A stretch of 5,323 nt of DNA. It comes from Desulfobacterales bacterium. GTDB taxonomy: Bacteria; Desulfobacterota; Desulfobacteria; Desulfobacterales; Desulfobacteraceae. Both the position numbers and the translations under genes were made by a program. Shown in pieces: positions 1 to 5,323 of this stretch (position 1 is its first letter; each line of letters starts with the position of its first letter). Location: positions 1-5,323 of the forward strand of contig JAKSBO010001010.1 of assembly GCA_022361095.1 (NCBI GenBank). Reading direction: 5' to 3'. The notes under the pieces were generated by a model, which was not told the DNA's origin, made no database searches, and saw only the letters and a program-made list of their open reading frames with translations.

Positions 1-249
1 AAAGGTTTTTAAACGGTATCTGTGGGATTCCAGGGCATTATAGGAGACGGCATCTCCGAAACTGACCAATTGGATCAGGGTCAGATCCTCCAGATTGGCG
101 CCTTTGGCACTCATGAGCGCATTCACAAGGGTTCTGGGCTCGGCAGTCCCCGTGCCGATAAAAATGTGCATACCCGGTGCGATTCGGGTCAGCACTTTGT
201 CCGTGGAGACACAACGTGTTTTCCAGGCAGCTCTTTTTTTCCTGAACAT
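1..249 (-). CDS. Acetyl-CoA hydrolase/CoA-transferase family protein, N-terminal part (runs off the left edge)
   Basis: Translating the minus strand from the ATG at 249 gives 83 uninterrupted codons up to the window edge, so the 3' part is missing. Residues 23-44 (IAPGMHIFIGTGTAEP, then RTLVNAL) match the start of the acetyl-CoA hydrolase/4-hydroxybutyrate CoA-transferase N-terminal domain, with its glycine-rich G-T-G-x-A-E-P turn. Residues 53-66 (LEDLTLIQLVSFGD) fit the next beta strand of that fold. Members move CoA between short-chain acids or hydrolyse acyl-CoA through an active-site glutamate in the C-terminal half, which cannot be seen here. In Desulfobacterota some relatives carry a C-terminal GNAT acetyltransferase domain, and whether this one does is unknown. 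The gene starts 8 bp after the YcaO stop codon with no recognisable Shine-Dalgarno, which suggests translational coupling. No other ATG, GTG or TTG before the domain fits as well. Family assignment is fairly sure; the substrate is unknown. Confidence 0.8.
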   Translation of the reverse strand, partial: MFRKKRAAWKTRCVSTDKVLTRIAPGMHIFIGTGTAEPRTLVNALMSAKGANLEDLTLIQLVSFGDAVSYNALESHRYRLKTF

Positions 250-257
250 GACGTTCG

Positions 258-1985
258 CTATTGTTTTAGTTTTTTAATATTGTCCCGGGCAAATTCAATG
301 GTCGGGTCTATTTTCAGAGCCATTTCATAAAATTTGACGGCAAGCATCGGTTCTTTAAGTTCCCGGTAACAGGATCCCATATTGGCATAATTGATGGCCT
401 GGCTTGGGTCCACATCCAGGGCGTTTTCAAAATAGGTGATGGCTGTTTTGAAATCCTTTTTCATAAAACAGCAGGCCCCGGCGGTGTTCAGGATGTCCGG
501 GCGCTGGGGGTCGGCATCAAGACCGGTCCGGCATGTCTCAAGTGCCGGATCCAACAGCCCCAAATCCTTCTGGGCCGCAGCCATATGGGAACAGATATCC
601 GGCAGGTTGCGCCGGACAGGATCGCGGTCAAGGGCGGCCTGGAACTGTGTTACGGCCTCTGCTCCCTCTTCCAGGGCGCTGAGCATCAATCCTTTGTAAA
701 AACTTGTGTAATATTTTCCCGGGATAAGTGCTTCCAGCTCATCCAACTGGTCAATCGCTATAATGGGATGGGAATTTTCCGTAATCAGACGGGCGGCAAA
801 CATGCCGACACTGGCCTCGTCGGCCCGTTCCCTGAAATGGGCCCCCGGCATGATGGTGTAATAGGCCGGGATATCCAGGCCGGGATGGGTGGTGCAGATG
901 GAGAGCAGGTGAAACCCTCTATCCGCCAGAATTTGAATCAGGCTTTCCACTTCCACCTTCATGTTGTCGGCGGACAAATCCGGCAGGTCCGCGGCATCCA
1001 CCATGATTTCAGGATGGGTGATATATTGGGCTGCGTTGATATCGGTAAATTTCGGCAACCCGGATGCCACGTAATTGGATCCAGAGTTAAAGTCACCGGC
1101 AAGCTGGGCCACTTCGGTCAGGGCCCGGCCCATGGCCTTTTCCGGGGACGGGGCCGTGCCGGCTGTCCATACGATCTCGCTTGAATCCGGAAACGTGGAT
1201 GGGTCCCAGGCCAGTACGGCGATGGTGGGAACACCCGTGTCAAGACTAAGATCGCTTGCATAAATTTTGATGCCCTGGGTGTCATACTTGGCTATAAGTT
1301 CCCGGACAAGGGGATCTTTAAAGGAGTCCAGGCGGATGCCTGGGACGTTTAACTTTTCCCGGGATACCCTGGAGCAGACGTGGCGCTCCACCAGTTCGCA
1401 GATGCCCTGGGTCAAGGCCTCTTCCGTGCAGTTTCCTGCACTGGGGCCGTTAAACTCATTGATCATATAAAACCAGTTAAAAGGGACATTCACCTCTTTT
1501 TTTTCGGTCAGGTCATAGCCCTTGGTCCACTGCAGGGGCAAAGCGTCAAATACGGGTTTAACCTTTAATGCCTCGGCCTCATCATCATGGACAGACTGGG
1601 TGATCAGCGCGTAATCCAAAGCGTTTTCCCCAAGCTCTCCGGGCGTGGCATGGATGAAGTTTTTTTCATCTTCGGCAAAGGAAAAAAAGCTGAACCGCTC
1701 CACCAGCTCCATGACGGCACTGGCCTCGGACTGTTCCGGGGTCCCGCCTTTGCCCATCTGTTTGTTGGTACCGGTCACCCGTTTTGCATCGGCCCCACAC
1801 TCACTGAAAAACACCGGAATGTCCAGGCGGCCGTTGTCGATGCGCCGGGTCCGGCTTAGGATATCAAGATTCAGGGCTGCTGCCTTTTCCCGGAACCGCC
1901 GGACCGTTTCGGAGGGGGAGATGATTTTATCCTGGTCAAAGGTATAATTTTTCGGGGCGTCTTGGAGTATTATTTCATAACCCAT
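258..1985 (-). CDS. YcaO-domain protein with C-terminal TPR repeats
   Basis: This 575-residue protein is probably cytosolic, with no signal peptide or membrane segment. YcaO enzymes use ATP to activate a peptide backbone amide, giving azolines, thioamides or amidines. The nucleotide-binding signatures look intact. The first is GKGG at 78-81, leading to S89, E93, E96 and R97 in the SxxxExxER motif. The second is NGPSAG at 179-184, leading to E197, E200 and R201. The third is R287 and E291 in GRALTEVAQ. From about residue 426 the domain gives way to four TPR-like units (about 426-459, 463-494, 497-528 and 531-562), the last two clear, with ALDVDP and ALKIDP ends. The length is near that of E. 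coli YcaO, but a TPR tail suggests partner or substrate binding. No TfuA, E1-like or ThiF-like partner or precursor peptide gene is in view. The ATG at 1985 is preferred to the in-frame TTG at 1994, which lies only 2 nt from GAAAGG. Substrate unknown. Confidence 0.9.
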   Translation of the reverse strand: MGYEIILQDAPKNYTFDQDKIISPSETVRRFREKAAALNLDILSRTRRIDNGRLDIPVFFSECGADAKRVTGTNKQMGKGGTPEQSEASAVMELVERFSFFSFAEDEKNFIHATPGELGENALDYALITQSVHDDEAEALKVKPVFDALPLQWTKGYDLTEKKEVNVPFNWFYMINEFNGPSAGNCTEEALTQGICELVERHVCSRVSREKLNVPGIRLDSFKDPLVRELIAKYDTQGIKIYASDLSLDTGVPTIAVLAWDPSTFPDSSEIVWTAGTAPSPEKAMGRALTEVAQLAGDFNSGSNYVASGLPKFTDINAAQYITHPEIMVDAADLPDLSADNMKVEVESLIQILADRGFHLLSICTTHPGLDIPAYYTIMPGAHFRERADEASVGMFAARLITENSHPIIAIDQLDELEALIPGKYYTSFYKGLMLSALEEGAEAVTQFQAALDRDPVRRNLPDICSHMAAAQKDLGLLDPALETCRTGLDADPQRPDILNTAGACCFMKKDFKTAITYFENALDVDPSQAINYANMGSCYRELKEPMLAVKFYEMALKIDPTIEFARDNIKKLKQ

Positions 1986-1996
1986 GGGGTTCAAAA

Positions 1997-2002
1997 CCTT
2001 TC
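1997..2002 (-). promoter_or_regulatory. Likely ribosome binding site of the YcaO gene
   Basis: The minus strand reads GAAAGG here. It lies 11 nt before the ATG at 1985 but only 2 nt before the alternative TTG at 1994. The longer spacing is the more workable of the two, so this site favours the ATG start. It is a moderate match to the anti-Shine-Dalgarno sequence. Confidence 0.5.
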
Positions 2003-2113
2003 AATTTATAATCTAAAAAGCCCCCACCTTACCATGAATTGTTCCGGATTTCATCATGATAGCACCTGTATTGATTAAATAATTTTGTATTTCCGGCAGC
2101 TTTTTTGAAAATA

Positions 2114-3145
2114 TCAATCGCGGATCAATGCCATGAATTTTAGATTGGCCCGGGGAAAAGGAAACTGGTGAAGCTGATCTATGCTGACCCATTTGTGGTC
2201 AATGGGGCCATTGAGAATCACTTGTCCGGAGATGTAATCGCAAAAGAACACATCCATTTCAATTTTAAAGTGTGTGTACGCATGAAACACCCGGGTTAAG
2301 AACTGCAAATTACCGGTCTCAATCCCGGTCTCTTCCCGGATCTCACGGATGCAGGCCTGTTCTGCCGCCTCTTTGGGTTCCACCTTGCCGCCGGGAAATT
2401 CCCATAGTCCACCCAAAAGCCCGTCAAGTTTTCTTCGGGTGATCAGTACGTTTCCGTTTTTTTTGACAATGCCCACGGCAATATGAACCGTGGGCACCTT
2501 TTTTTTCTTCATGCGCCGGGTGAAAATATCTGTGGCCTGTTTTTTAAAGGCACAACATTCCCCGGCCAGGGGACAGCCGCTGCAGTCCGGGCGTTTAGGC
2601 GTACAGACCAGGGCGCCGAGTTCCATGACGGCCTGGTTGTATGTGCCCGGGTCCTTTTTATACAAAAGCGTTTCGGCAATGGCTTTATATGCTTTATGGG
2701 CGGCGCTGTGATTCACCGGCGTGTCAATGCATAAAAGTCTTGCCAGGACACGCTTGACATTGCCGTCGACCACGGCATGGGGCTTTGATTCGGCAATGGA
2801 GAGCACTGCCGAAGCAATATAATCCCCCACGCCCGGCAGATTTTTAAACCCCTTATAATCATTTGGAATAACGCCGGCCATATCACGGACCACAATGCCG
2901 GCAGCCTTGTGAAGATTTCTGGCCCTGGCATAATACCCAAGACCCTCCCAGGACTTAAGCACGGTTTCAAGGTTTGCAGCGGCAAGATCTCCAAGAGCAG
3001 GCCAGGTTTCCATGAACCTGAGATAATAGGGAATAACGGTTTTTACCTGGGTCTGCTGGAGCATAACCTCGGAAACCCATATCCGGTACAAAGACAGATC
3101 CCTGCGCCAGGGAAGTTGCCGGCAATTGTCCCGGTACCAGGCCAT
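2114..3145 (-). CDS. mutY: A/G-specific adenine DNA glycosylase MutY
   Basis: MutY removes adenine mispaired with 8-oxoguanine, preventing G:C to T:A transversions. The 343-residue product has every expected element. The catalytic Glu26 sits in WVSEVMLQQTQV. The helix-hairpin-helix is at 103-114 (LPGVGDYIASAV). The catalytic Asp127 is in VVDGNVKRVLAR. The 4Fe-4S ligands are C181, C188, C191 and C197, with C-x6-C-x2-C-x5-C spacing. A basic linker near 209-217 leads to the C-terminal Nudix-fold domain that reads 8-oxoG. That domain keeps a complete Nudix box, G253-x5-E259-x7-R267-E268-x2-E271-E272-x-G274, which is usually degenerate in MutY. The gene follows pepA after 14 bp and is probably cotranscribed. 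The ATG at 3145 has no Shine-Dalgarno and is about 10 residues shorter than E. coli MutY. The open frame upstream reads KIVQSAL, which looks like the missing N-terminal helix, so the true start may lie further upstream at a non-standard codon. Confidence 0.96.
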   Translation of the reverse strand: MAWYRDNCRQLPWRRDLSLYRIWVSEVMLQQTQVKTVIPYYLRFMETWPALGDLAAANLETVLKSWEGLGYYARARNLHKAAGIVVRDMAGVIPNDYKGFKNLPGVGDYIASAVLSIAESKPHAVVDGNVKRVLARLLCIDTPVNHSAAHKAYKAIAETLLYKKDPGTYNQAVMELGALVCTPKRPDCSGCPLAGECCAFKKQATDIFTRRMKKKKVPTVHIAVGIVKKNGNVLITRRKLDGLLGGLWEFPGGKVEPKEAAEQACIREIREETGIETGNLQFLTRVFHAYTHFKIEMDVFFCDYISGQVILNGPIDHKWVSIDQLHQFPFPRANLKFMALIRD

Positions 3146-3159
3146 TAGGGCCGATTGAA

Positions 3160-4701
3160 CTATTTTAATTCGCCTGTTTTCCAGTTTCGCACCAAATTTA
3201 TAAATGTTCTGGTGGCAGTACCCGAAGGTCCCTTGGGAATATACGCCTTTTCTGTAAAATCCCAGGCTGTGCCGGCAATGTCCAGATGTGCCCAGGGGGT
3301 TTTTCCCACAAAATTTGACAGGTACGCTGCCGCGGTTATGGTACCGGCCGGCTTTCCGCCGGTGTTTTTAATATCCGCCACCTTGGATTCGATCTGCTTT
3401 TCATAATTTTTATTCAAAGGCAGGCGCCAGACCGGCTCCCCTGCAAGGTGGCCTGCAGATTCAAGTGCTTTGACCAGGGCGTCATTGTTGGATACAAGCC
3501 CAGTATAATGATGGCCAAGGCCGATGATAACGGCGCCTGTCAGGGTTGCCGCGTCAACGACACAGGTGGGTTTGAACGTTTCAATTCCCCAGGCCAGGGC
3601 ATCGGCCAGGATCAGGCGGCCTTCGGCATCGGTGTTGATCACTTCACTTGTCACCCCGTTGTAATGGGTGATAATGTCGCCGGGATGAACGGCCCTGGAC
3701 CCGGACATATTATCCGTGGCAGGCACTATGGCCACAACCCCTGTATCCGGCTTTTCCTGTGCAACGGCCTGCATGGCACACATCACCGCCGCACCGCCGC
3801 ACATATCGTATTTCATATCCTCCATGCCCGCAGAGGGCTTGATGCTGATCCCCCCGGAATCAAAGGTCAGCCCCTTGCCCACTAGGAGGATGGTTTCAGT
3901 ACACGCTTCGGGTAAATATTCCAGGATCACCATGCGTGCCGGTACATGGGAGCCCAGATTGACGGCAAGGATGCCTCCCATGCCCATCTGCTCCATCTCC
4001 TTTTTTTCTATACATCGATAGCCCAGTCCCGTATCTGCGGCAAGTTGTTTGGCATATGCCGCAAAATCAGCAGAGGTCCAGTGGTTGCCGGGCTCATTGG
4101 CCATATCCCGTGCCGTACAGGCGGCAAAGGCCGCATTTTTTGCCTTTTCAATACCCTGGCGAATAAGATTAAGATTCTCGCTGCATACAAATTTTATGGC
4201 AGCAAGTCCCGGATAATCGGTTTTCTTTTTGGTACTTTCCTTGTATTTGTCAAACCGGTAGTCCCCGAGGATAACACCTTCGGCCAGGGCCGCCGCAGAC
4301 GCCTGGGGATCGGTCAGGGCCCCGGACAGATGTTTTGGGGCAGGCAGGCAGATTACCGCCTCCTTGGCTTTAACCGAAGCACACACCTTGGCAACCTGCC
4401 CTCCGGCTTCCCGCAGCATGTCCAGGGCATCCCCTTTATCCTTTGCTTTGTTCACATCGCCTGTGCCTAAAACCAGAACCCGGGCAGCAGAAATTTTTGA
4501 TCCGGCAGCCGGGTAAAACAATATCTGTTCTGCAGCTTTGCCTGAAAAATCCTTCAATTCAAATGCTTTTTTAACCTGGGGCTTCACAGCAGCAGCGCAT
4601 GCAGGCATTTTGTCCTTTTCCTCCACGGCAAAATAAACAAGGAGGTCTGTTTTAATCGTTTCGGCAGCTTTGGTGGTCGTGGTGATGCGGTCTTTTTTCA
4701 T
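3160..4701 (-). CDS. pepA: Leucyl aminopeptidase, M17 family (PepA)
   Basis: This is a cytosolic dinuclear metallo-aminopeptidase that removes N-terminal residues such as leucine from peptides during protein turnover. The 513 residues match the usual length of about 500. A divergent N-terminal domain (about 15-160) precedes the catalytic domain (about 180-505). The M17 signature NTDAEGRL is at 356-363. Metal ligands and catalytic residues are all present: K276 and D281 in GKGLTFDSGG, K288, D299 in MKYDM, D358, E360 and R362. Their spacing is the same as in E. coli PepA. The start ATG is supported by AAAGGTG (4707-4713) with a 5-nt spacer. It is the first gene of the minus-strand cluster and is divergent from leuB. 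Some PepA proteins also bind DNA as regulators or recombination accessory factors, but nothing here shows that role. Confidence 0.97.
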   Translation of the reverse strand: MKKDRITTTTKAAETIKTDLLVYFAVEEKDKMPACAAAVKPQVKKAFELKDFSGKAAEQILFYPAAGSKISAARVLVLGTGDVNKAKDKGDALDMLREAGGQVAKVCASVKAKEAVICLPAPKHLSGALTDPQASAAALAEGVILGDYRFDKYKESTKKKTDYPGLAAIKFVCSENLNLIRQGIEKAKNAAFAACTARDMANEPGNHWTSADFAAYAKQLAADTGLGYRCIEKKEMEQMGMGGILAVNLGSHVPARMVILEYLPEACTETILLVGKGLTFDSGGISIKPSAGMEDMKYDMCGGAAVMCAMQAVAQEKPDTGVVAIVPATDNMSGSRAVHPGDIITHYNGVTSEVINTDAEGRLILADALAWGIETFKPTCVVDAATLTGAVIIGLGHHYTGLVSNNDALVKALESAGHLAGEPVWRLPLNKNYEKQIESKVADIKNTGGKPAGTITAAAYLSNFVGKTPWAHLDIAGTAWDFTEKAYIPKGPSGTATRTFINLVRNWKTGELK

Positions 4702-4783
4702 GGGGACACCTTTTTTTACCGGTTGTTTGGAATATTAAAATCTATTTGGAATTTACCATAAAACTTTGGTCAGGTAAAAGAGT

Positions 4784-4805
4784 TCAGATAATAACAGCCA
4801 TCTGA
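4784..4805. repeat. Short inverted repeat in the pepA-leuB intergenic region
   Basis: TCAGAT at 4784-4789 and ATCTGA at 4800-4805 form a perfect 6-bp inverted repeat around a 10-nt centre. It lies about 60 bp upstream of the proposed leuB promoter and about 80 bp upstream of the pepA start. Half-site centres 16 bp apart would suit a dimeric regulator. A 6-bp match in AT-rich DNA can also arise by chance, and no T-run follows that would make it a terminator. Confidence 0.3.
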
Positions 4806-4864
4806 TGATATTGGCGATTAAAATATGCAGATTATTTAGTGACTTTGGGACTATTCACAAATTG

Positions 4865-4893
4865 TTGCCGTTGTATCTTGCCTTATTTAAAAT
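4865..4893 (+). promoter_or_regulatory. Candidate sigma-70-type promoter for leuB
   Basis: TTGCCG at 4865-4870 (4 of 6 matches to TTGACA) and TAAAAT at 4888-4893 (5 of 6 to TATAAT) are separated by exactly 17 bp, with a start point expected near 4900. A second, weaker pair overlaps it: TTGCCT at 4878-4883 and TATACC at 4901-4906, also 17 bp apart. Either would give a short AT-rich leader before the leuB ribosome binding site. The call rests on consensus matching alone. Confidence 0.45.
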
Positions 4894-4919
4894 ATTCCAG
4901 TATACCTTAATTAAATTAA

Positions 4920-5323
<404 letters not shown>

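Noticed and set aside
585..1184. A 199-codon plus-strand open frame opposite the YcaO gene
   Set aside because: It is a shadow of the YcaO gene on the other strand. Its composition is unlike a real protein, it has no recognisable domain, and the minus-strand frame has clear family motifs throughout.
1986..2113. A terminator between mutY and the YcaO gene
   Set aside because: No GC-rich stem followed by a T-run was found on the minus strand. The only paired segments (CCGGA and TCCGG) are more than 40 nt apart. The -10-like TATCAT and TATAAA strings lack a matching -35, so no promoter is called either.
3448..4470. Two overlapping plus-strand open frames (145 and 174 codons) opposite pepA
   Set aside because: Both lie antisense to strongly conserved M17 catalytic sequence, show no family resemblance and have no ribosome binding site context.

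Overview
The window looks like an ordinary chromosomal segment of a Gram-negative bacterium, most likely a sulfate-reducing member of Desulfobacterota (Desulfobacter-like). This guess rests on the mix of protein families and on mid-GC coding sequence beside AT-rich intergenic DNA. No rRNA or other phylogenetic marker is present, so it is an inference from family resemblance. No tRNA, rRNA, CRISPR array, insertion sequence or phage gene is visible.

Layout. From about 4700 down to 1, four genes lie head-to-tail on the minus strand: pepA (leucyl aminopeptidase), mutY (A/G mismatch adenine glycosylase), a YcaO-domain protein with a C-terminal TPR array, and the first 83 codons of an acetyl-CoA hydrolase/CoA-transferase family protein that runs off the left edge. 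The gaps are 14, 128 and 8 bp. pepA-mutY and YcaO-transferase are therefore two tightly packed pairs that may share one transcript. Divergent from pepA, across a 248-bp AT-rich intergenic region, leuB (3-isopropylmalate dehydrogenase) starts at a TTG codon behind a perfect AGGAGG and runs off the right edge.

How the genes fit together. pepA, mutY and leuB are housekeeping genes: peptide turnover, oxidative DNA damage repair and leucine biosynthesis. The least explained part is the left end. There a YcaO enzyme with intact nucleotide-binding signatures, but no TfuA, E1-like or ThiF-like partner in view, lies 8 bp upstream of a CoA-transferase-family gene that has no Shine-Dalgarno of its own. 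This pair is the best candidate for an uncharacterised system. Other points worth a look are the complete Nudix box in the MutY C-terminal domain and the absence of a convincing start codon for mutY, whose homology to the family appears to continue upstream into the end of pepA.
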